Assembly: GCA_002946415.1 (NCBI GenBank)
Contig: NJPS01000032.1
Coordinates: 124,001 to 188,000, forward strand
Direction of reading: 5' to 3'
From: Rutstroemia sp. NJR-2017a BVV2
Lineage: Eukaryota; Ascomycota; Leotiomycetes; Helotiales; Rutstroemiaceae
DNA length: 64,000 nt
The translations under genes and the position numbers were made by a program. A model generated the notes under the pieces. It did not search any database, was not told where the DNA came from, and worked only from the letters and a program-made list of their open reading frames with translations. Of this stretch, positions 45,967 through 55,078 are shown one piece after another. The first letter of the stretch is position 1. Every line of letters begins with the position of its first letter.

Positions 45967-45984
45967 GACCGTAAAAGTACGGTG
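45967..45984. promoter_or_regulatory. CCG-N8-CGG palindrome, copy 1
   Basis: Reads AGACCGTAAAAGTACGGTG. The half-sites CCG (45969-45971) and CGG (45980-45982) are everted and separated by eight bases, a form that zinc-cluster dimers can bind. It is followed by TATTTAAAG, a possible TATA element. It lies about 290 bp before the RTA1-like ATG. Confidence 0.6.
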
Positions 45985-46024
45985 TATTTAAAGCCACGCT
46001 AAACCTTGTTTGGAGACGTGCCAA

Positions 46025-46042
46025 GACCGTACAAGTACGGTG
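46025..46042. promoter_or_regulatory. CCG-N8-CGG palindrome, copy 2
   Basis: Reads AGACCGTACAAGTACGGTG and differs from copy 1 at one base, 58 bp downstream. Half-sites are CCG 46027-46029 and CGG 46038-46040. The core CCGTAC-AA-GTACGG is a perfect inverted repeat. The conserved flanks (AGA before, TG after) go beyond what a chance CCG-N8-CGG match would give. Confidence 0.62.
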
Positions 46043-46262
46043 CTTGATATGGTTCATTATGTCTCACCAGCAGATAGTATCTCTTAGCCATGTCTTTCTA
46101 TCAACTTCATTTGCTGGATCTGAATCTCTGTATTGGGAGCTACAAAGCTTGTTGAATCTTCTACCACTTTCCGTTCTCATCTCTCGTTCAATTGCATTTG
46201 ACGCCCTCGTACGTTTGTTTTGTCCGTTGAAGAGCCCTCAATCGAACCACGCCGTGAAGACA

Positions 46263-47341
46263 ATGGATATCCAAAGCAACGGCACAAATGTGCACTTATA
46301 TGATTACACACCATCAGCAGGAGCAGGGGTAAGCGTATTCACCTCTTTTTGTTCTCTTATTCAATCGAAGTTTCTGCATCCACGTATCATGCCCCGTACC
46401 ATTCTTCTCACCAGCATATATCGCCGCCCGGTGAACCCAAATTTTCCTATAGACGCATCTGCTTACCCTCCGAGATTTTAGTGGACATATGTTGTGTTTT
46501 TCGGCATAGTTACTGTTGTGCATCTCGTCATGATGTTCCACTATCGTACGAAATTCTTCGTTCCTCTGGTCATGGGAGGCCTTAGTGAGTTATGGGTTCA
46601 TACCTTCTGGCCCTTTAACCTCCAGAACAAGCTTTCACAAACTGACTTTCATCTGTAGCGGAGATATTTGGCTACTATGGCCGAGTTTGGTCTCACACGG
46701 TTCCGCAAGATATGAGCCCCTACGTTCTCACACTTATCCTCGTACTTTCCGCGCCGTCATTTATCGCTGCTACTATCTACATGACCCTCACGCATACAAT
46801 ACTATCGCTCAACGCCGAAAGACACTTCCCGATTAGCCCTCGCCGGCTGACATTCGTTTTCGTCATCGCTGATATTATTTGTTTCTGCACGCAAGTCGGG
46901 GGTGCAGGAATGCAAATCTCAATAGTAGAATCAGTACAAAGATCGGGACGTGTCATTGTTCTTCTTGGGTTGATCTTTCAGTGCATAACCTTCTTTTTTT
47001 TCATACTGATGGTCTGGACAATTCACAGGAGAAACAGCGAGGCACCAACGGCATTCACGCTGAATCCATATTTACCGAACTGGAAGAAATACATCTATGC
47101 ACTCTATTTTTTGAGTGTATGCATTCTGATTAGGAATATCGTGAGGATTGCGGAATATGTTGGAAGCCATAGAGGGCCAATGCAGAAAACCGAAGCCTAC
47201 ATTTATGTATTTGACGCGAGCCTAATATTAATATGTATGGTGGTGCTGGCAGTAGTTCATCCTGGAAGGTTGACCAAAGCAGCGACGGCGTTGAGGGCTA
47301 CTGACCGAGATGCTTCGGACGGATTACTAGAAAAATTTTAA
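46263..47341 (+). CDS. RTA1-like seven-transmembrane protein
   Basis: A member of the fungal RTA1 (lipid-translocating exporter/resistance) family, multi-pass membrane proteins linked to resistance to toxic amphiphiles. Exons: 46263-46328, 46482-46584 and 46659-47341, giving 283 residues, the usual size. The first exon encodes MDIQSNGTNVHLYDYTPSAG. Then come WTYVVFFGIVTVVHLVMMF, the family signature EIFGYYGRV, YVLTLILVLSAPSFIAATIY, FVFVIADIICFCTQVGGAG (a core RTA1 motif with the Asp and Gln-xx-Gly-Gly), and a terminal hydrophobic segment with VVHPGRL. About seven hydrophobic segments are present. The promoter has two copies of a zinc-cluster-type palindrome. In a cluster it would most simply be a self-protection protein; that is inference. 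Confidence 0.9.
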
Positions 47342-47626
47342 GAGGCCAACGAGGTAATGAGGGAAGTATAAGATCGTTGTCCGGTTCGCTTGGGTATGGG
47401 AGGTGACGTTCGATTATCGCGTCCATGTCCACATGTGCATACCCTGACAGAACGCCGCGTCGATTGCGGTGCGATTTTGAGGTTGCACTCAATGTGCCAG
47501 AAGGATACTTGACCTTCAAAGGGAAACATACATCGATCACCTAATTGCGAGCCGGCAAGAAATGTAAGCCTTGCGGGCTGAGGGATAATTTTCTATTTAT
47601 ATACCTTTTACTGCTGGTTACTTTCA

Positions 47627-48934
47627 TCAGACAGATACTACCTCCATTACCGCATCAGCTTGCACGTCATCATAGATGTATGTCTTAGCTATCTTCAGAC
47701 CCACACCAAAAAACAGCCTGTGCCACTGCTCCTCAGTTCGCTCTATGGCCCCTAGAACATTCATCATGAGTATGTCGAGTTCAACGGTACGCCAGTGGGC
47801 TCCCTGCGTGGGCACCACGATATCATCCACCAATATCTTCGAATCGAAACTCATGGCTGCTTTCGTCTGGGCAAGGACCTTCTGACAGCTTTCGTCCGTC
47901 AGATTGTGCATTATGTTTCGAAAGTAATAGTACTTCGCCCCCTTCACCGGCTGCTCGTCAAAATAATCGTGAGCAATTGGCGCAAAAGGTTGACCGGGCG
48001 ATAGGTTGTCGATCGTTCCGGGGAGATCTTGCAGAATTACACGACCTGAAATATTTGGGAATCTTTCCTTCAATGCAACGCACATATGGCCCAGCCCGCC
48101 ACCAATGTCAACGAAGAAGTCTGGTTTAGAGGATGCAGAAACATCCAAAGGGTAGACATCCATCCAGGTACTGGAGTTTAATCGTTGATGTTGCATCCAG
48201 CCATTGAACTCCTGGAGGACAATTGCATCGGAGAACAAGTACTGCATTACGTTCAAATCCTTATTGTGTTCAGGGTACCAAGGGCAGTTGTGTATGCTAT
48301 CCGGATTCCTGTATCCTGTTCGCTGGAGGAACACAGGTAGTGCTTGAGCACCGGGAGAAACAATATTCATACTTGGAATATTTTAGCGCAGATAAGAATC
48401 CGTAGGAGGAGCCCTGTATCAACGTACCCGAACCCCACACCGGCTCTTATACCTGGTATATCGAGTGCTTCTGTGTTCTTTGATGCCGCATACTTGCCAT
48501 CAGAGGTCTCGGTTGCCATTCCGTTGGCTCCCATGAACCGCAGAAGTCGTTCTACGGAAATGTCAGCTACTTCTTACATCTTTTTAGTTACAAACCAACC
48601 TGTTAGGAGTAGCGATATACCAGTTTTCCTTGGTTACCTGCTCAGCAGTCATGGGCACGCGTTCATTCTTGACCAAAACTTCTATCAATTTTGAGTTCTG
48701 TGCAACTCTCGTTACAGCCAATTGCTGATGCTAGGTTTTCAAAGAAGTTGTCAGTTACAGTTCATGAAGGAGGTGGAATCGGAGCGGCTATACCGCAAAT
48801 ATCAATCGATGTGCTGTATCCTCAGGACGTTCAATTGAATACAACAATTGACGAAAAGTATCAACAAGCTTTCTATGGGTCCTATCGTCAGCGGTAGCTG
48901 CCAGTGCATGCACTTGCTTGACGAGATCCTCCAT
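47627..48934 (-). CDS. O-methyltransferase, possibly frameshifted
   Basis: A SAM-dependent O-methyltransferase of the fungal/plant type 2 family. Recognisable exons: 48934-48794, 48730-48600, 48551-48428 and 48371-47627. The N-terminal dimerisation part reads IEVLVKNERVPMTAEQVTKE, then RLLRFMGANGMATETSDGKY. The SAM site is FFVDIGGGLGHMCVAL, followed by ILQDLPGTI and YYYFRNIMHNLTDE (the His-Asn region), then ILVDDIVVP and the catalytic-region ELDILMMN. Exon pairs 1-2 and 3-4 join in frame, but exon 2 to exon 3 does not: every GT donor gives phase 0 or 2 where phase 1 is needed, and the only phase-1 donor creates a stop at the junction. The coding total is one base off a multiple of three. It is either a sequence error, an unusual intron or a recent pseudogene. 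It is divergent to the MFS gene. Confidence 0.75.
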
Positions 48935-49500
48935 TTTCAGTCTTTCTGCTGAGGTGTATCGATGGGCGTGAAATTCCTGCGGATGAAAAAAGGTGACACC
49001 TCTAACGAAACCAAGATGTGCGGTATATAACAACGGCAGTATTTGCTACTTATGGCCACCAACCTTATTGCTGGTTGGTACAGGCCCCTGATGCATCGCG
49101 GTTGGTGGCACGGATTAGGCCAAAACCACGTTGTATGGCATGGTGATTGGACGCTCTCCATTTGCATGCTTCATTTTAAGTGGCTTACCTTACCGGGGGA
49201 AGCGGTACCCTAACCTCGGTGTTGTGTTCTTCTTTGGCCACATATTCAAGGGATTTTATCCAATCTCGTCGGGAACTGCATAACTGTATTCGTGGTTGTG
49301 AGGCACAGGTTGGAAAGTATCTTGCATCCCGTCCTGACTTCACTCGCTGAGCACAGTTCTGATTTGTCACCGAAGTACGCAAGAGATTCATGAGCGCCTC
49401 TATTAGAGCATTGAAGGCGAGAATAAAGTACTTCTCTTTGGATAATCAAATTCTCTACTTTTTGCCATAAATATTTCTGAGGATACATATCTTGGCAACG
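48935..49500. other. Divergent promoter region of O-methyltransferase and MFS genes
   Basis: The 566 bp between divergent starts. A weak CCG-N7-CGG match occurs at 49193-49205. No gene is supported. Confidence 0.45.
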
Positions 49501-51216
49501 ATGACTATACAAGCGCTGCCAGATGTAAACCACGAGGGAGAGAAATTTCGGTCTTCATCATCCTTAGTCTATAAATCAAAGTTACTCAGAACTAATGGAC
49601 AATCTGTGGAGAGTCAAGATATCGAAAGATTGTCGCTTCCCAATCAGGACGATACCCTTGACTCGACTACATTTCAGGCGCCGGTTTCTGAATATTCGTC
49701 GCCATTCTTGCTACCAAATGCACCGAGCTTCTTCCAAGAATCTCTTGTCGTTTCAATCATCATGCTGGCGCAGCTTCTAGCACGTGCGGGTCTCTCCCAA
49801 GCTATCGCACCGATAACATATATCGGGGCTACCTTCAACACTACTTCCCCGTCAGATACGTTGTGGTTTCCATCTGCTTTCTCCTTGACGGCAGGTACTT
49901 TTATACTAGTTGCCGGTCGCATAGGGGACATCATTGGCCACAAGGTTCTGTTTCTGTATGGACTAGTATGGTATGCATTGTGGTCAATGCTCGCCGGTAT
50001 TTCTGCCGTTCCACACAATCCATCGGTTGTTTTCTTCGATTTTTGTCGAGCGATGCAGGGTGTTGCAGCTGCAGTGCTGACGCCGACTGGTTTGGCGATC
50101 CTAGGAAGCATGTATAAACCCGGACCAAGGAAGGCGAAAGCCTTTTCGATATTTGGAGCGGCAACACCGAATGGCATTGTTCTCGGAGCCTTATTTGGTT
50201 CACTGCTTGCACAAAGAACATGGTGGCCTTGGGCGTATTGGGTGCTTGCTATCATGTGCGTTGTTCTGGCGACTGTCTCTTGGTGGGCACTCCCGGACTT
50301 CCAAAATATAAAGCAGAGAAAGATTAGGGCAAATCGAGAGGAAGGCGAAGCCCAAGCAAATAGAGGCTCAGAAATGGGAGAAAAGAGCTTTGATTGGTGG
50401 GGCAGTTTGACAGGAGTGGTGGGCTTGACTCTTTTTAATGTTGCATGGAACCAAGCGCCCTCAGAGGGTTGGCAGACGCCTTATATCATCGTTCTCTTGA
50501 TTTTGGGTGTCATATTCATCGCCGCGTTCATCTTTGTGGAGAAGCGAGCCTCACAACCTTTGATTGCAATCGGGTCGATGTCTGCTGAGGCACTCTATGT
50601 TCTCGGCTGTGTTGCTTTAGGTTGGGGTAACTTCGGAGTATGGGTGTATTACTTGTGGGAATTCCTACTGCGACTCAGAGAAGCGACGCCCCTGAATGTA
50701 ACCGCTCAGTGCGTCCCTGGGACAGTATCCGGATTAGGAGCTGCCATGATGACCGGTTTCTTACTCAGCCATGTGAAAAAGTCATATATCATGGTTGCAT
50801 CAATGTTGGCATTTTGCATAGGCAATATCCTGGCTGCGACTATGTCCGTAGATGAAACCTACTGGCGACAGACTTTCTGGTCGGTTCTTATCATGCCGTT
50901 CGATATGGATCTGAGCTTTCCGACAGCAACTCTCCTCATGAGCAACTTGCTTCCTCATGGTCAGCAAGGCATTGCTGCGTCCACAATTGCTGCGACGGTC
51001 AACTATTCCATGTCCCTAGGGCTGGGAGTCGCAGGCACAGTGGAAGCGCAAGTGAAGCATGGTGATTTATTGAAAGGATTTCGCGGAGGATGGTACACGG
51101 CAATAGGTATGAGCGGATGTGGAGTCTTTCTTGCTATTGTGCATTGTGTAGTTGAATGGCGTAAGAGTGGGAAGATTCCTTCAGAGGACGGGACTGATGC
51201 TGGAGGAAGACAGTGA
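49501..51216 (+). CDS. MFS drug/metabolite exporter, DHA2 (14-TM) type
   Basis: A proton-antiport exporter of the major facilitator superfamily. A single exon with an ATG at 49501 gives 571 residues; the frame extends nine bases further upstream only from a TTG. After a hydrophilic N-terminus of about 80 residues come many hydrophobic segments. Markers are GRIGDIIGHKVLFLYGLVWY (the motif A region, G-x3-D-x2-G-x3), CRAMQGVAAAVLTPTGLAIL (motif B-like), FGAATPNGIVLGALFGSLLA (motif C-like antiporter signature) and NYSMSLGLGVAGTVEAQV. The length and a mid-loop with RANREEGEAQANRG fit the 14-segment DHA2 family, as in aminotriazole-resistance-type proteins. It is divergent to the O-methyltransferase, the arrangement often seen in metabolite clusters. 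Confidence 0.92.
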   Translation: MTIQALPDVNHEGEKFRSSSSLVYKSKLLRTNGQSVESQDIERLSLPNQDDTLDSTTFQAPVSEYSSPFLLPNAPSFFQESLVVSIIMLAQLLARAGLSQAIAPITYIGATFNTTSPSDTLWFPSAFSLTAGTFILVAGRIGDIIGHKVLFLYGLVWYALWSMLAGISAVPHNPSVVFFDFCRAMQGVAAAVLTPTGLAILGSMYKPGPRKAKAFSIFGAATPNGIVLGALFGSLLAQRTWWPWAYWVLAIMCVVLATVSWWALPDFQNIKQRKIRANREEGEAQANRGSEMGEKSFDWWGSLTGVVGLTLFNVAWNQAPSEGWQTPYIIVLLILGVIFIAAFIFVEKRASQPLIAIGSMSAEALYVLGCVALGWGNFGVWVYYLWEFLLRLREATPLNVTAQCVPGTVSGLGAAMMTGFLLSHVKKSYIMVASMLAFCIGNILAATMSVDETYWRQTFWSVLIMPFDMDLSFPTATLLMSNLLPHGQQGIAASTIAATVNYSMSLGLGVAGTVEAQVKHGDLLKGFRGGWYTAIGMSGCGVFLAIVHCVVEWRKSGKIPSEDGTDAGGRQ

Positions 51217-52224
51217 AACAAGTAGCTGGATTTTGAATCACTAAATTTCGTCGAGCCCTTTCCATTGGATGTTGAAACTAGATTAGACACACACAGCAGG
51301 TTGAGGCCGAAGGAGGGAGCAATGTTGAAGTGAGCTTCCCTGAATTGATTCCGGTCTACAGCAGCCTTCAAACTATGCGTTGCTGTCAAGTCCTTAGGAA
51401 ATTTTAGCTCCCGTCCATCATCTCCCTATATTATCCCACGTTGTTATACACGATAGCTTCACCTACCGACGTCTAGCTGCATTCCTAGCCAACGCTACAC
51501 GAGCTTCAGGCTAACAGGGCCAGTCAAAAGAGATCTTGTACTAAGATGTACGGACAACTGTTAGTCGTGAATCGTGATCGCTCACTCAGGGGTTACAGTT
51601 ACACCAATTCACCTACCAAATCCAAAATTCCTCTGTGTTTAAATGAAATCCTCCTTTCCATCTGCAAGCAGTAGACGATAATCAGATATCCATCGTCGGG
51701 TATCGGTCCAAAGATTGATGCATGAATTCCTAGGTGACCTAGACAGTGCCCCCACGCCCCAATTCCGAATAAGATAGAGTGCGAGTAATGCGGTATGGTA
51801 AAATGATACAGCCATCGCCGAGACACAAGGCAGGACGATCCATCAGAAATTCACATACTTTCGTCATGGCTGTAGAACCCGATTGTTGGACTGCAGAAGC
51901 CGATATATCGGGAGCTTCAGACCGGTCCGTTCGGGAGATTGGTGGCGCTCTTTACTGACGGTATGATTAATACATGTTGCTTTTTCCGTGGTGAATAATC
52001 GACAGTATAACGGCTGGTTGCGGAACTCGGCAGTTGCAAGTGACTGCCAGCTCCGGGGTAGCACAATCCTCTTGAAGCATGATGATTGGCTAGTCTTCTG
52101 TTTTTCTTATAGTATATAGATTTTATTAGTGCAGATACAGACATAATCAGCTTACAGCTCTCATGGCTCAACGGTCATGAGTTCAGCTCAAGCGGCGGTT
52201 GACGCTCAGCCAATCAGCCAAACA
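51217..52224. other. Gene-free interval upstream of tRNA-Asp
   Basis: About 1 kb, no supported gene. At about 52159-52193 a segment (CATGGCTCAACGGTCATGAG) resembles the first half of the tRNA-Asp that follows; it lacks the second half and looks like a degenerate partial copy. Confidence 0.5.
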
Positions 52225-52310
52225 TCTTTGATGGTCTAACGGTCATGATTTCCGCTTGTCACTCATCTGACAGAGCGCGGGAGACCGGGGTTCGACTCCC
52301 CGTCAGAGAG
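52225..52310 (+). tRNA. tRNA-Asp(GUC) with 14-nt intron
   Basis: Acceptor arms TCTTTGA and TCAGAGA pair in seven positions (one wobble), discriminator G. The T arm is CGGGG-TTCGACT-CCCCG. The anticodon loop is TTGTCAC after removal of a 14-nt intron following position 37, with anticodon GTC (aspartate). The stem TCCGC/GCGGG closes with one U-G pair. The intron contains TGAC, complementary to GTCA of the loop. Mature length is 72 nt. Confidence 0.9.
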
Positions 52311-54190
52311 TGTAACTACTTCTGGGCTCATGTCCTTGCAACATTCATTTTTTTTTGAAGTTTTACAAATTTTTATACTGTATTTGTACTGTTGTCCGCG
52401 TATAATGGTCAAAGCAGCACCAGTGCGGGGTTTATACGGAGACCGCAAAATTCCAAGTGTGGAAGAAGGAGAAGACGAAGAACTTCAATTTTGTTTTACT
52501 CATGTTGCTGATAAGAGAGTCGAAGTAGGAACGGCTCCTTTTGTCGATATACTAGAGATATATATCCTAATGCTACTCGGCTTGTAACTCCATCGACAGA
52601 TCCAGTCATACCAGTATTACCTTAGGAGTAACTTCACTATTCGAGCTGAAGACGAAGCCAATATATACACCACAATGGTGGCTACGATAATGTGTATAGA
52701 CAGATACCCAGCCGACAATAGAATATCTTCCTTGGTGATATGGGGTTTCTCGAAAAATTCCTGGACGATTGTGGATATATCATGTATTTTCTTGCCTTTC
52801 GCACATCGTTGCGAAAACACTTTGCGACGACACCGGTGAGCTGTGATGGTCTAGTCTTGCCTGGATGACTTTTTACCCCACGGGCGCGAAGCGAATTTGT
52901 CAGTTTCCTCTTTAACATTATACATTTCGTGTTACAAGTGTCTCGCTGTTCGATGCTTCCTTTTGTGTTGGGCATCAAAGGCCTGCTTTCCTTCACCTAA
53001 CTTACACTATTGCTATGGAGTGGTACTAATGGAGCATGCTGGGGGTTTCCCCGCGCTCGAATTGACCCCCATGGAATGTGGGGGCTACGATATATTATGC
53101 GGATGTAGAGGACGAAGGGCGGTTACGGCTCCGTTTCGTGGCCTCTTGCTGCATCCAGTAGCTTCGGCACGCCCTGCGAGCATGTGTGTGCTTTTTGCTC
53201 GGATTTTTAGCTTGACTATCCGGACCGGAATTCTTCGTCCCCCGAAGACTTCCTTTTATCCGATAGACCCAACGTTTCACAAATCTAAGTCGGAAGCCAT
53301 GAATCGGTACCGGCATGCGCTACAGGGGAAAAGTTTCCGTGGCTTTGAGCAATCACAATCGGGCCGTACGTTTATTCCTCTGAATCTTGTCGGTTCTTTG
53401 GTGTGTTTGCAAAGTATTTCGAACGAGGCCTGTTCTACAAGACTACTCTAGCCCCTAAGAACCTGGGGAAATGCGTTCTTGTACTGCATGGCATTTGTGC
53501 GGTGCCATCCGAAACCATGATATATGCATGATCAAGGCGGGAGGTATGCTGTGTCTCTCACAAACAAACTCCTTCTCCAACAATTGTCCTATAAGATTGC
53601 TACTAAGCGTTCACGATAGCTGATCTCTTGCGGAGTCGTGAGAAATCTAATTTAACTTTTACCGCCCTTTCTGCAGACATTTCCATGTCGGTAGGGCGAC
53701 GGGTCTAAGAGGGCAATCGCCCTTTTCTCAAGCCCTGGAGTTTTGATGCCAGGGTCCTGGAACATGAATATAAAGGAGCGCCTCTCGTTATGTGATCTTA
53801 TGTAAGTTGATTGACCGAGCACCGACTTTGAGCTTCATTTACTTTCTCCGGCTGCTCGAGTATATCATCTTCTACTTGCCTTCGATCTGTTTTTCAGGTT
53901 GATTTGTTGTACAAGTTGACTTGCACTGTTGTCCAGTTGCGTTCTAGGATTGGTCACCATCATAAGGAGTTCTCAATCAGAGCCCTTGCTGATGCTACTT
54001 GCCTGCTGAACGCTGACTACTGCGGACCTACATCTGCCCTACCAAATTAAGTGCACCACTCACATTCATATTATTCCGACTATCGAAGGACACTGAACGA
54101 TTTCGCGTCCATTTGCACCTCTCATCATCCACTCTCCAGACAGACATCAACTCTCTTCAACTAAGCTTCCACACGAGTCTTTCCACAACA
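52311..54190. other. Gene-free interval
   Basis: About 1.9 kb. A 184-codon ORF (52897-53451, plus strand) is the longest, but it resembles nothing I know, its first ATG region is not clearly a leader, and no splice-joined partner is visible. I do not call a gene. No inverted terminal repeats were found. Confidence 0.45.
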
Positions 54191-54535
54191 ATGCCCGCCT
54201 CTTCATCCTCCTCCGCATCCACCTCCAAGTCATCCAGCAAACACTACCTCCCCACTCCCTCCCTCTCCACCAAATCCCACTCCACCTCATCATCAACCTC
54301 CCAAAAAGCCACCCACGGCTCACGATCATCGCGGTCCTCCTCTTCTTCCCATGCCTCATCCTCTTCCTCACGAACCAAATCTCACCATACAGAAGCAATC
54401 AGAAGATACGAGAACGAGCCGCGCGACTATAAATCCTGGGTTGTTGAGGAGTATGATGGATGTCAGGAACAGGCTAAGGATGCGCATTGGGATGGGTTGG
54501 AAAGGGATATTGAGTTCGTTGAGTGGGCTACTTGA
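54191..54535 (+). CDS. Small Ser-rich hypothetical protein
   Basis: A 114-residue ORF starting at the ATG at 54191. The first 70 residues are Ser-dominated low complexity (PASSSSSASTSKSSSKHYLP and similar), followed by an acidic/aromatic C-terminus (YKSWVVEEYDGCQEQAKDAH, then WDGLERDIEFVEWAT) that looks like a folded or conserved tail. A frame in another phase extends further upstream, but the ATG here sits after a C/T-rich leader. No signal peptide. I do not know a family. Confidence 0.5.
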   Translation: MPASSSSSASTSKSSSKHYLPTPSLSTKSHSTSSSTSQKATHGSRSSRSSSSSHASSSSSRTKSHHTEAIRRYENEPRDYKSWVVEEYDGCQEQAKDAHWDGLERDIEFVEWAT

Positions 54536-55078
54536 ATGTAGTGTTGGGAGAGATGTTTTAGTATGTGTGGCACTGTGGTTGCGTGGAGAAAATGGATAGA
54601 AGTTTTCTGTTGTTAGCTTGTTATGTTAAATTAAGAGCTTTGGAGTCAAGTGTTGATATTCTTGTTTTGTAATTTCCTTTCGGTTTGGCTTTCAGGGGCT
54701 GGCACTCGATTTGGATGAACAAGGAGTTGCGCTGAGGTGTACTCAAGATGGACAGGACGTTTCCGATCAAGTATTATCATGTTCCGGATTGGGTTGTTGT
54801 ACAATGAGCAGAGCTGGTGTAATGTATCAGTATTAGATATATCTACGGCGGTAAGAATAACACAGAAACAATCAAAAAAGTCTCAATATCAACAACTTTT
54901 GCTTGGCTTGTAATTAGTAGCCATATAATTAGAACCTTAAACATGTAGTGGAGTACCATACAACGCCTGAAAATGCTTCAATACAACTTGATCAAGTCTT
55001 CAAACACAATCCTATGTACATAGCAACCTGATCTATGGTATCTTACATGCAGTCCAGTCCAAACATCATATCATTTAT
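54536..55078. other. Intergenic
   Basis: About 540 bp between convergent 3' ends; A/T-rich, no gene supported. Confidence 0.45.

Larger units (their letters stand above)
45278..46262. other. RTA1-like gene upstream region
   Basis: About 1 kb. It holds the two CCG-N8-CGG elements (listed separately) and, at about 45812-45866, a cluster of ATACGG words (GAATACGGAGT, GATACGGCAT, GAATACGGCGT). Short ORFs here (66-72 codons) are not credible. Confidence 0.5.

Noticed and set aside
49193..49205. CCG-N7-CGG in the O-methyltransferase/MFS promoter
   Set aside because: Spacing differs from the N8 pair and a single short match is expected by chance.
52897..53451. 184-codon plus-strand ORF
   Set aside because: No family, no clear start context, and no neighbouring exons; could be a decayed transposon fragment but I found no supporting ends or motifs.
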